Positions 51,744-60,362 of a stretch of 64,000 bases of DNA are shown here, in pieces. Made by a program: the position numbers and the translations under genes. Source of the stretch: Bacillota bacterium (lineage in GTDB: Bacteria; Bacillota; Clostridia; Lachnospirales; Lachnospiraceae). The notes under the pieces were generated by a model, which saw nothing but the letters and a program-made list of their open reading frames with translations, did not search any database and was not told where the DNA came from. The DNA is taken from assembly GCA_023411215.1 (NCBI GenBank), contig JAEYOY010000077.1, positions 1 through 64,000 on the forward strand, in the 5' to 3' direction. Every line of letters begins with the position of its first letter. Position 1 is the stretch's first letter.

Positions 51744-52724
51744 TTGAATATCCTGGGTGTGAAAAAGAAAAACAATCATATAGAAGAAGGGTCAAGCATT
51801 ATGAAAAGCTCCAATAGTGGTTTGATGAGAACTATATGGAAGTATCGATATTACTATTTAATGCTTTTGCCTATAGTTGCGTGGTATGTGATTTTCTGTT
51901 ATGTCCCAATGTACGGTGTAACGTTAGCATTTAAATCATATAATTTTAAATTAGGTATTTTGGGAAGCCCTTGGGTAGGAATTGAGAATTTCACAGATAT
52001 GCTTTCTGATTATCAATTCTGGAAAGCATTTCGAAATACTATAACGATAAGCCTTGGTAAATTAATCTTCCATTTCCCGCTTCCAATCATATTAGCCATT
52101 CTAATGAATGAGCTTTCAAAAGGTAAAATAGCAAAGTTCTTTCAGACAGTATTTACATTTCCACATTTGATCTCATGGGTAGTTTTATCCGGTATCATTA
52201 TTAATATTTTTGGTAGTGGCGGAATTTTCAATCAGATTATTAGTAGCTTAGGATTGGACAAGATTTCTCCCTTAACCAACCCGGATACCTTCCGACCGAT
52301 GATTTATATTACACATATTTGGAAAGAAATTGGTTGGGATTCGATTATCTATATCGCTGCATTATCCGGTATTAGTCAGGAACAGTATGAAGCGGCCAAA
52401 ATTGATGGTGCTAACCGTTTCGAGAGAATACTTCATGTATCATGGCCTGGAATAAAAAGCACCGTAGCGATTCTTCTTATACTTGCAATCGGTAATACCA
52501 TGGGCATTGGATCAAGCTTTGATCAAATCTTTAATCTTTATAGCGCACCTGTATACAATGTCGGCGATACTGTTGACACCTACATATATAGGACTACATT
52601 CACCACTGGTGCAAACTTCGGTTATATGACGGCAATTGGTTTATTTAAATCAATAATTAACCTGGTGTTGATTTTTTCAGCGAATAAAGTTGTGAAATTA
52701 ATGGGAGAAGATGGTCTGTATTAA
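51744..52724 (+). CDS. Sugar ABC transporter permease, LplB type
   Basis: 326 residues from TTG 51744, with AAAGGGG 8 bases upstream. ATG 51801 (307 residues) is the better match to the usual length of the family, with a weaker AAGG site. Six membrane helices, the N-terminal YRYYYLMLLPIVAWYVIFCY then VPMYGVTLAFKSYNF, and the docking loop EQYEAAKIDGANRFERILHV. It builds the channel together with the next permease for oligosaccharide uptake. Confidence 0.85.
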   Translation: MNILGVKKKNNHIEEGSSIMKSSNSGLMRTIWKYRYYYLMLLPIVAWYVIFCYVPMYGVTLAFKSYNFKLGILGSPWVGIENFTDMLSDYQFWKAFRNTITISLGKLIFHFPLPIILAILMNELSKGKIAKFFQTVFTFPHLISWVVLSGIIINIFGSGGIFNQIISSLGLDKISPLTNPDTFRPMIYITHIWKEIGWDSIIYIAALSGISQEQYEAAKIDGANRFERILHVSWPGIKSTVAILLILAIGNTMGIGSSFDQIFNLYSAPVYNVGDTVDTYIYRTTFTTGANFGYMTAIGLFKSIINLVLIFSANKVVKLMGEDGLY

Positions 52725-52737
52725 GGAGAATGAGACG

Positions 52738-53652
52738 ATGAGACAAAATAAAGAAAATAAATATAAAATAAAGCGTAAAAGAAAAATTGTAATGTTCGAT
52801 TTGTTTACTATCATAGGTCTGGGACTTTTAGCTGTTATCGTGGTGTTTCCCTTCTATAATGTTGTAATTATTTCTTTTGCTGAATATGACAAGATTGCAA
52901 CAAGTAACCTCTATCTATGGCCTAAGTCATTTGATCTAACTGCATATAAGAGAGTTTTGTCTGACTCAGCGTTCTGGAATTCTGCGGCTGTAACAGTATT
53001 TATTACGGTGGCTGGTGTTATCTTAAGTATGTTGGCTTCCGTAAGTGGAGCATACGCCTTAGCGAAGAAGGAACTACCGGGACGAAATTTCTTTTTCACA
53101 ATGATTTTAATTACGATGTTTTTCGGTGGTGGATTAATACCATATTATCTACTTATGAAAAATCTTAATTTAGTTAACAGCATCTTCGTTATGGTAATAC
53201 CAACAGCAATTAATACTACTTATATCATCATCATGAAGAATTACTTTAGAAATCTTCCGGTGGGACTAATTGAGGCAGCTAAAATTGATGGTGCAGGAGA
53301 TATATATATTCTGGCTAGAATCATTATACCAATTTCGAAACCATTCATGGCAACCTTTGCATTATTCTACGCTGTAGAGAGATGGAATGAATGGTGGAAT
53401 TCATTGATGTTTATTAATGAGGCCAGCAAAGCTCCGCTACAGATTTACCTTAGAAATTTATTGATTACCTTTAATTCAACCTTATCCAGTGCTGCACTAA
53501 ACCAGGCGCAGAGTTCTATGGACAGAAATATTTATTTCCCCAGCCTTCAGATGGCAGCGGTTGTTATTGCAAGTATTCCTATTCTTATGGTTTACCCTTT
53601 TTTACAAAAGCATTTTGCCAAAGGAATTATGGTTGGTTCATTAAAAGAATAA
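52738..53652 (+). CDS. Sugar ABC transporter permease, LplC/YtcP type
   Basis: 304 residues from ATG 52738 with AAGGAG 9 bases upstream; an earlier in-frame ATG lies inside the previous gene. Family blocks: FPFYNVVIISFAEYDKI after the first helix, GGGLIPYYLLMKNL, and the docking loop GLIEAAKIDGAGDIYILARII. The C-terminal HFAKGIMVGSLKE is typical. No ATPase gene is in the operon, so a shared MsmX-type ATPase elsewhere is expected. Confidence 0.87.
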   Translation: MRQNKENKYKIKRKRKIVMFDLFTIIGLGLLAVIVVFPFYNVVIISFAEYDKIATSNLYLWPKSFDLTAYKRVLSDSAFWNSAAVTVFITVAGVILSMLASVSGAYALAKKELPGRNFFFTMILITMFFGGGLIPYYLLMKNLNLVNSIFVMVIPTAINTTYIIIMKNYFRNLPVGLIEAAKIDGAGDIYILARIIIPISKPFMATFALFYAVERWNEWWNSLMFINEASKAPLQIYLRNLLITFNSTLSSAALNQAQSSMDRNIYFPSLQMAAVVIASIPILMVYPFLQKHFAKGIMVGSLKE

Positions 53653-53775
53653 GGATAGACACACTACCAGAGTGAGTTACAAAATTATCATATAGCGACA
53701 TAATGAAAGGGGGATAGTTTTTAATTAGTCTAGTCACATAATACACATCTATATATTGTAAAGGAGAAGAGGATA

Positions 53776-55416
53776 ATGAAAAAAACATGGAAAAAGATTT
53801 TAGCGACAACGCTGGCTGTATCATTGTTGGGAGCTTCCTTTGTAGGTTGCAGTAAAGAAGCTACAAACGGAAGTAATAATGCAGCAACACAGGCACCAAC
53901 AACAGGAGATTCAACGGAAGCAAATCCTTATGCAGAACATATGGAGATATCAATTGCTTCTTGGGATATTGAATCCTACTTGAAAGATTCAGCTAGTGAT
54001 AAGCTATATCAATATTTAAGCGATAAATTCAATGTTACAGTGAAATCTGTAAACACAACTTGGGATGACTATACTCAGAAGATTCAGACTTGGGCAGCAG
54101 CAGGTACGTTACCTGATATTATCGCAACAGATGCAATCGGTACACAAGCTTATCGTAACTGGACTACACAAGGGGTTGTAAGACCACTTTTAGATATTGA
54201 TGCTACAAAATATCCCAATTTAGCAAAATACTTTGAAACAGAGGATATTAAAGCTCTTCAAGATGATAACGGAGATTATTATTGTGTTCCAAGAAGAATG
54301 TATGAGAGTTTAGATTGGAGTGCATTAGATAGAATTGTAGCATATCGTTGGGATCTTGCTCAAGAAGCTGGTGTAACTAAGGAGCCGGAGACTTGGGAAG
54401 AATTCGAAGATATGTTAGCAAAGATTGTTGAGAAGGATCCAAGAAATCAAGATGTTACTGGTTTAACATCAACAACTACAAAGCTTATCGGTGGTTTCTT
54501 CTGGCTTTATAGCAATCCTGTTGCAACAAGTGACGGAAGTGGTAGCGATTTTAAATGGATCAATGAGGATGGAAAGTTTATTCCTGCAGTGTTCTCAAAG
54601 AACTCTTTAGAATCTCTTCAGAATATGAGACAAATGTATGATGATGGATTAATTGATCCTGATATTGCGCTTACTAATATAAATACTGCATATGATAAAT
54701 TTGTTGCTGGCAAGAGTGCAGCTGTATTACTTGGTGGTGGATTTGGAAATTTGGATGGCGCAATCTATGCACAGAGATGGGCAAAATTAAATCCTGATCA
54801 AGAAATCACTGAGAGTGTTAAAGTATTAAAGCCCATGAAGGGTACCAATGGAGAATACAATCATGCTATATTTAAGACCTACTGGTCTGAAAGCTACTTT
54901 GGTGCAGATGTAGATGATGCAAAGATGGCTAGAATAATGGCAATCTATGATTTCCTCCTTTCTGATGAAGGAAAGCAAATTTTAGATTATGGTTTCGAAG
55001 GGGAAGACTATACGAAGGACGGAGATACAATCACACAGATCGAAAAAGATTTATGGACAAAATATCCTTCCAAGAACTTATTCAGCAGTCTTGTTGCCTA
55101 CAATAATGATGCAGCATATGATATGGATAGCGTAGTAATCGTGGATGAGAAGATCCGTCAGGAAGCTGTTAATTACATTGATTGGGTTAAAGAGAATACA
55201 ACAGTACCTAAATTCTATCCAGAATTAACTTATGTATCAACACCAACAAAAGATACCTTTACTGTTTTAGATCATGATGATCTTCTTAATATCATGATGG
55301 GTAGCAAACCGGTAGAGGATATGTGGAATGACATCTTAGCATCTTATGAGGCAAAGGGACTTAGCACAATGATTGAAGAAGTAAATGCAAAGGCTGCAGA
55401 AATGGGTCTTAAATAA
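53776..55416 (+). CDS. Sugar-binding lipoprotein, LplA type
   Basis: 546 residues, AAAGGAG 10 bases before the ATG. Signal peptide with lipobox GASFVGC-SK, then a Thr/Asn/Ala-rich linker. The body has family 1 binding-protein features: DSASDKLYQYLSDKFNV, AAAGTLPDIIATDA and a C-terminal YEAKGLSTMIEEVNAKAAE helix. It delivers the oligosaccharide to the two permeases. A perfect hairpin follows about 100 bases after the stop, which often boosts the relative yield of binding protein. Confidence 0.85.
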   Translation: MKKTWKKILATTLAVSLLGASFVGCSKEATNGSNNAATQAPTTGDSTEANPYAEHMEISIASWDIESYLKDSASDKLYQYLSDKFNVTVKSVNTTWDDYTQKIQTWAAAGTLPDIIATDAIGTQAYRNWTTQGVVRPLLDIDATKYPNLAKYFETEDIKALQDDNGDYYCVPRRMYESLDWSALDRIVAYRWDLAQEAGVTKEPETWEEFEDMLAKIVEKDPRNQDVTGLTSTTTKLIGGFFWLYSNPVATSDGSGSDFKWINEDGKFIPAVFSKNSLESLQNMRQMYDDGLIDPDIALTNINTAYDKFVAGKSAAVLLGGGFGNLDGAIYAQRWAKLNPDQEITESVKVLKPMKGTNGEYNHAIFKTYWSESYFGADVDDAKMARIMAIYDFLLSDEGKQILDYGFEGEDYTKDGDTITQIEKDLWTKYPSKNLFSSLVAYNNDAAYDMDSVVIVDEKIRQEAVNYIDWVKENTTVPKFYPELTYVSTPTKDTFTVLDHDDLLNIMMGSKPVEDMWNDILASYEAKGLSTMIEEVNAKAAEMGLK

Positions 55417-55519
55417 TAATTGTGTTTAGAGGATTATGCTCATAGAACCTACAGAAGATAGGAGATTAAAAGATACAAAAACAAGATGAATTGATCAATT
55501 AAATCACTTGTCATGGAAT

Positions 55520-55546
55520 AGAGGGTTCTTGAAATGAGAACCCTCT
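55520..55546 (+). terminator. Perfect hairpin after the binding-protein gene
   Basis: AGAGGGTTCT (55520-55529) and AGAACCCTCT (55537-55546), 7-base loop. No T-run follows, so partial termination or mRNA protection is as likely as full termination. Confidence 0.55.
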
Positions 55547-55605
55547 GTTGCTATATAGATGAATGTAAAACAACATAAATATTAAGAAAGATTTGGTATC
55601 AATCG

Positions 55606-57486
55606 ATGAAAATAAATTTTCAAAATATTACTCAAAAGCAAAAAAATGCGATTAAAGAGGTTGAAGCACTTTTCGATATCGAAATGGATAAGGAAGGACT
55701 TCCTGTTATAATCCAAACAACAGGCTTTAAGATTGAAATTGTATCCACTGCAGCACAGGTGACTATATGCTATGGGAAGGAGCACCAATTCATTAGGGCA
55801 GTCGGTTTAATGATTGAAAATCTAAAATCAAAAAAAGAATTTCATATTATAGAAGAGCCCTGCTATGATACTCTAAGTGTGATGCTGGACTGTTCAAGGA
55901 ATGCGGTACCTCATCTTAATGCCTATAAAAAGCTGGTAAGATATATGGCAGCAATGGGGTATTCTTCCATACAGCTTTATATGGAGGACACCTTTGAGCT
56001 TGATGAGTATCCTTACTTCGGTTATCTTCGGGGAAGATATACGAAGAAGGAGCTTAAGGAAATGGATCAGTATGCAGATTTGTTCTCGATTGAGCTAATT
56101 CCTGCCATTCAGACCCTTGCACATCTAAAACAGGTATTAAAATGGAAGTCGATGGAAGAATTGAAAGATGTGGAGGATATTCTTCTTATTGATAGCGACT
56201 ATACCTATCACTTTATTGAAGCTATGCTTCGCACCCTGTCGGAGTGTTTTAGAAGCAGGAGAATTAATATCGGTATGGATGAGGCGGGTTTGGTTGGTTT
56301 AGGCAAATATCTGGATCAGCATGGGTATGTAAACCGCATCGATCTGATGATGAAGCATCTAGAGAAGGTAATGACTCTCACAAGGAAGTACGAATTAAAG
56401 CCGATGATGTGGAGTGATATGCTTTTTCGACTTGTGAACGGTGGCGAATATTATATAACACAAACGGAGCAAAATCTGGATTTACAATACATTATCCCGG
56501 AGGATCTAACCTTGATTTACTGGGATTACTATTCAGATAAGAAAGAAAGCTATGATACTATGATACAGAAGCATCAGAATATGAGCTCTAATATTATGTT
56601 TGCCGGAGGAGCCTGGAGATGGATAGGTTATTCACCCAATAGTCATTATAGCGAGATGATTGGGCAAATTGCACATCAAAGCTGTAAGGAGAATGGGATA
56701 AAAGAAGTCTTGATTACATTATGGGGAGACAATGGCTCTGAAGCTGCTCTGTTCGCTGTTCTTCCTTCGCTTACCATGTGGGCGGAGCTATGTTATGAGG
56801 ATAACAGTACACAGGGACATCTTGCTACGAGATTTGCAACCTGTACGAAGCTGTGCTATGAGGACTTTATGATGCTGGATCTTATGATGCTGACACCCGA
56901 TAATCCTAGCCCTGGGGTGCATTCGGTGAATCCACCCAAATATATTTTCTATCAGGATATTCTTCTTGGATTATTTGATAAACACATCAACGAAGCCGCC
57001 TATAAGGACCATTTCCATGCCTGTGTCAAAACCTTTGATCAGATGAGAACAAGAAATGGGGAATTCAATTATATCTTCGAGACACAGTATAGGATGTCAA
57101 AGATACTGGAGGTTAAGTGTATAGCAGGAATAGAAATACGTCGTGCATATAAAGAACAGGATAGAATAACATTAACCCAATATGCAGAGCATTGGTTGCC
57201 TCAGTTAATAAATAATATTGAAGATTTTGTGGAAGTATATAAAAAGCAGTGGTTGGAAGAAAATAAAGTCTTTGGGCTGGAAGTAATTGATCTACGTATA
57301 GGAGGTATGCTACAACGCATACGCACAACAATCAATCGGTTAACAGCATATTTGAATGGAACAATTTCTGTGATTGATGAATTAGAAGAAATAATATTAA
57401 GCTTTGATGGTGGAAATAGTAAGGAAGCTATCGGGGTTTCTTGCTGGCATAACATGGTTACACCTTCTATCATCTCACATGTATAA
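55606..57486 (+). CDS. GH20 beta-N-acetylhexosaminidase-like glycosidase
   Basis: 626 residues. GH20 enzymes release terminal HexNAc residues. The catalytic Asp-Glu pair is in INIGMDEAGLVG near 224. Other family features are MLDCSRNAVPHLNAYK, YSSIQLYMEDTFELDEYPY, IPAIQTLAHLKQVLKW, MMWSDMLF and LIYWDYYS. No signal peptide, so it acts inside the cell on imported oligosaccharide. The ATG lacks a clear ribosome binding site. Confidence 0.82.
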   Translation: MKINFQNITQKQKNAIKEVEALFDIEMDKEGLPVIIQTTGFKIEIVSTAAQVTICYGKEHQFIRAVGLMIENLKSKKEFHIIEEPCYDTLSVMLDCSRNAVPHLNAYKKLVRYMAAMGYSSIQLYMEDTFELDEYPYFGYLRGRYTKKELKEMDQYADLFSIELIPAIQTLAHLKQVLKWKSMEELKDVEDILLIDSDYTYHFIEAMLRTLSECFRSRRINIGMDEAGLVGLGKYLDQHGYVNRIDLMMKHLEKVMTLTRKYELKPMMWSDMLFRLVNGGEYYITQTEQNLDLQYIIPEDLTLIYWDYYSDKKESYDTMIQKHQNMSSNIMFAGGAWRWIGYSPNSHYSEMIGQIAHQSCKENGIKEVLITLWGDNGSEAALFAVLPSLTMWAELCYEDNSTQGHLATRFATCTKLCYEDFMMLDLMMLTPDNPSPGVHSVNPPKYIFYQDILLGLFDKHINEAAYKDHFHACVKTFDQMRTRNGEFNYIFETQYRMSKILEVKCIAGIEIRRAYKEQDRITLTQYAEHWLPQLINNIEDFVEVYKKQWLEENKVFGLEVIDLRIGGMLQRIRTTINRLTAYLNGTISVIDELEEIILSFDGGNSKEAIGVSCWHNMVTPSIISHV

Positions 57487-57544
57487 CACTGGATACGTTT
57501 CAATCGTTTATGGATGGGGAATAGTAGAACAGGAGTAAGATTTT

Positions 57545-58420
57545 ATGAAAAAGATGAAATGTAAAGAAAAATTAATAAAAGAAATTCTAGTCTTTACTCC
57601 GATAACAATTGCATTTGTTTATTGTACTTTATATTTTTTACATCAACATGTTACTAAAAGCAAACTGATTTTCACTACTCTATGTACGATCATAATATCT
57701 GTATTTATTATCTATGAAATTATTAGTAAAAAGAGAGTTTCCAAATCGCTACAAAGGAGTAAGGAAAACGAGCTAAAGATTTACTTATTTGCACTGCAAT
57801 CTCAGATGGATTTACATTTTTGGAACAATATGCTGGGAATGATATCATTGGAGGCGCAGCTGAAAAATACTAATAATATAACGAAGGTTTGCGGTGAACT
57901 ATCCAAGATGCTTACCTTTACCTCTTCGCTAGGGGATGGCTTCTGCACTTTGGAGGAGGAACTTATGCATGCACAAAGTTATATGGATATAATGAAAATG
58001 CGGTATGAGGATTATTTTGAATATCAGATTGACGTGCCGGAGGATATGAAGTGGCTTAGAGTACCAAAGTATATCATACAACCTATCTGTGAAAATGCTT
58101 TTTTACATGCATTTAAAGACAAAGATCTTATTTGGAAAATTCATATTGAGTGTAATAGAAATGATAAGCAATGGTTCGTTATCGTATCGGACAATGGTAT
58201 CGGGTTAGAGGAAGAAACCCTTAATAAGGTTAGAACAATGACAGAGACCATTACGATTGATACTGCAATGATGCAGATGGAAAGCCTCTCATTCGGAGGG
58301 CTAAGCTTTCCCAATGTATATCTGCGTCTTTTGCTTACCTATTTTGATAAAGCAATCTTTGAAGTAAAGAATACAGCGAGTGGAGCCAGCATTATTCTTG
58401 GTGGAGAGATAGGAGAATAA
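57545..58420 (+). CDS. Short YesM-like histidine kinase without an extracellular sensor
   Basis: 291 residues, AGGAG 9 bases before the ATG. Two membrane helices at about 14-30 and 38-58 are joined by a very short loop. The kinase part has QSQMDLHFWNNMLGMI where the family has QINPHFLYNTL: the His and Phe are kept, the Pro is lost. The C-terminal ATPase domain has VSDNGIGLEEETL and FGGLSFPNVYLRL. No response regulator gene is adjacent. It may modulate the YesM/YesN pair of this locus or be an inactive partner. Confidence 0.75.
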   Translation: MKKMKCKEKLIKEILVFTPITIAFVYCTLYFLHQHVTKSKLIFTTLCTIIISVFIIYEIISKKRVSKSLQRSKENELKIYLFALQSQMDLHFWNNMLGMISLEAQLKNTNNITKVCGELSKMLTFTSSLGDGFCTLEEELMHAQSYMDIMKMRYEDYFEYQIDVPEDMKWLRVPKYIIQPICENAFLHAFKDKDLIWKIHIECNRNDKQWFVIVSDNGIGLEEETLNKVRTMTETITIDTAMMQMESLSFGGLSFPNVYLRLLLTYFDKAIFEVKNTASGASIILGGEIGE

Positions 58421-58438
58421 ATTGAGGTATTCACTTCC

Positions 58439-58508
58439 AAGTTTGTGCCTGCATAACCAAAGTGTAAACCGTCTCGCATGCGAGACGTTGCACGCTTGGC
58501 ACAAACTT
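58439..58508. repeat. Nested inverted repeat with an 18-bp palindrome
   Basis: Outer arms AAGTTTGTGCC (58439-58449) / GGCACAAACTT (58498-58508) enclose the perfect palindrome CGTCTCGCATGCGAGACG (58470-58487). Imperfect CCAAAGTGT/ACGCTTGG arms lie between. There is no T-run. The GC-rich centre stands out in AT-rich surroundings. Confidence 0.7.
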
Positions 58509-58637
58509 ATTAAAAGGCTAGGAATGTTAGGTTAGATTGCAAAATGACGGAGATACAGAATAGTATACTTCTAACAGCAATGGTCTTTCTATGTCGATAG
58601 AAGGGTATACAAATGGAATTACAGGAGCGGTTAAATA

Positions 58638-59090
58638 ATGAAAAGCAGAGATCGTATAGAAAAGGAAGCTTTAAGGAAAAATCAAGCAGCTTTACTATTT
58701 GCCAAAAAGGTTGGGCTTATAGAAGATGCGAGCTTTATGGCACTTGAACATCGTAGGATTGCCAGAAATGCAGAGAATAAGGAAAAGATCAGACAGGGTG
58801 AGCCAGTGTATGGACTTATCTCTTATTCAGCACCTGCTTATCTGCAGTATGAGCTTACCAGATTTAAGCTTGATTTTACAGAAGAAATAGATGAGATCAA
58901 GAAAAATTATGAATATCACAACATTTCCGAAGATGAAAAAAGAAATTACTATAATAAAAACATAGATCTATTCACTCGCTATTTCGGAGATACATTTTCC
59001 TATGAGGAAGTGGATTTGATTATTGAGAAAAGAATCAGAGAGGCAGAGTATGAGAAAAATATCAAAGACTTATTATGTCAGCTCCCATAA
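58638..59090 (+). CDS. Hypothetical protein of the glycan locus
   Basis: 150 residues, helical and highly charged, GGAG 12 bases before the ATG. No signal peptide. The pattern KKVGLIEDASFMALEHRRIA, then GEPVYGLISYSAPAYLQYEL is faintly like the outer helices of parvulin-type foldases (SurA-like), but no catalytic domain is present. It overlaps the beta-helix gene by 41 bases, so the two are coupled and may interact. Confidence 0.5.
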   Translation: MKSRDRIEKEALRKNQAALLFAKKVGLIEDASFMALEHRRIARNAENKEKIRQGEPVYGLISYSAPAYLQYELTRFKLDFTEEIDEIKKNYEYHNISEDEKRNYYNKNIDLFTRYFGDTFSYEEVDLIIEKRIREAEYEKNIKDLLCQLP

Positions 59091-60336
59091 GGGAAATGAC
59101 CAGAATGATGGATGTTCGGAAACTACCGCTTTTCGAAGCCTTAGTACGATAAACTGCATACATCTAAATCCGGGCGATCGTGTGCTATTGGAGTGTGGGT
59201 CAGTTTTTGAAGATCAGTATCTTCATATTCGGGATAGCGGGTCAAAGGATCTTTTAATCGAAATCTCATCGTATGGTGAGGGTAATCCTCCTATCATCCA
59301 TGCAAACGGACAGGGGGTCTGGTATCAGGACTACGGGATTAAGCTGGATTCCATGACACATGTAATGGAAGGGTATGTATCGTCAGCAATTCTTTTATAT
59401 GATGTACATGATATTGCTGTGCATGATATTGAGATTACCAACTGTCCCCCAGATATTATTGGTGAAGAATACTCATCGGCACATAAAATGGACCGAACTG
59501 GTGTTGCGGTGATTGCCAAAAATAATGGTACACTGAGGAATATTACATTAAAAGGCCTTCAGATTCATGATGTGAGGGGAAATGTTTATAATAAGCACAT
59601 GAATAACGGCGGTATCTATATCACGGCACTTATGCCCGATGATGAGAAAAAAACAGGAGTTGCACGTTATGATGGTATCACGATAGAGGATTGTTTTGTC
59701 TACCAGGTTAGCCGTTGGGGAATTGCAGTCGGGTATACCTATCAGCATGATAAATTCAAAGAGACAGAATTGGATGAGGAACTGTTTTATCAGTATGGAC
59801 ATGAGAATATAGTACTTCGCAATAACTATGTCAAGGAAGCGGGCGGAGACGGTATTACACCGATGTATGCGTTACAACCACTTGTGGAACACAATACGGC
59901 AGATTCGGTTGCACAGGAGATGAATGATCGGATTTACAAGTATCCAAAGGATCGGCTAGGAAAGGTGGCAGCTGCGATTTGGCCGTGGAAGTGTAAGAAT
60001 GCAATATTCAGATATAATGAAGCAGTGGATACGAGATTAAACCAGGATGGAATGGCTTATGATGCGGACTCTGGAGACGGGACCTGTTATGAATATAATT
60101 ATAGCCGCCAGAATGAAGGGGGTTGTGTAATGTTTTGTTTAGAGCAAGCGATTCATAATACGTTTCAAAACAATATCAGCTATGATGACCTGGGGGGAAC
60201 CATAAGTCCAGCCGGGAATCCAGATGCTTATATAGCATATAACAAGTTTTATAAGAGAAAAGGTGTGCCGTTTGTGAGAAAGAACATGGATGGTGGAAAA
60301 TATATCGAAGAGCATAATGAATTTATAGAGCGGTAA
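59050..60336 (+). CDS. Right-handed parallel beta-helix protein
   Basis: 428 residues from ATG 59050. The opening KTYYVSSHKGNDQNDGCSET, then TAFRSLSTIN and LNPGDRVLLECGSVF is the standard first coil of secreted-type beta-helix glycan enzymes. Repeated coils follow (GITIEDCFVYQVSRWGIAVG, NIVLRNNYVKEAGGDGI, NAIFRYNEAVDTRLNQDGM). No signal peptide is visible, so it may act in the cytoplasm with its GH20 and GH112 neighbours. It could be a lyase, hydrolase or epimerase; the catalytic residues cannot be assigned. Confidence 0.75.
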   Translation: MRKISKTYYVSSHKGNDQNDGCSETTAFRSLSTINCIHLNPGDRVLLECGSVFEDQYLHIRDSGSKDLLIEISSYGEGNPPIIHANGQGVWYQDYGIKLDSMTHVMEGYVSSAILLYDVHDIAVHDIEITNCPPDIIGEEYSSAHKMDRTGVAVIAKNNGTLRNITLKGLQIHDVRGNVYNKHMNNGGIYITALMPDDEKKTGVARYDGITIEDCFVYQVSRWGIAVGYTYQHDKFKETELDEELFYQYGHENIVLRNNYVKEAGGDGITPMYALQPLVEHNTADSVAQEMNDRIYKYPKDRLGKVAAAIWPWKCKNAIFRYNEAVDTRLNQDGMAYDADSGDGTCYEYNYSRQNEGGCVMFCLEQAIHNTFQNNISYDDLGGTISPAGNPDAYIAYNKFYKRKGVPFVRKNMDGGKYIEEHNEFIER

Positions 60337-60362
60337 AAGGTAGATACAGATGGAGGATAGAT

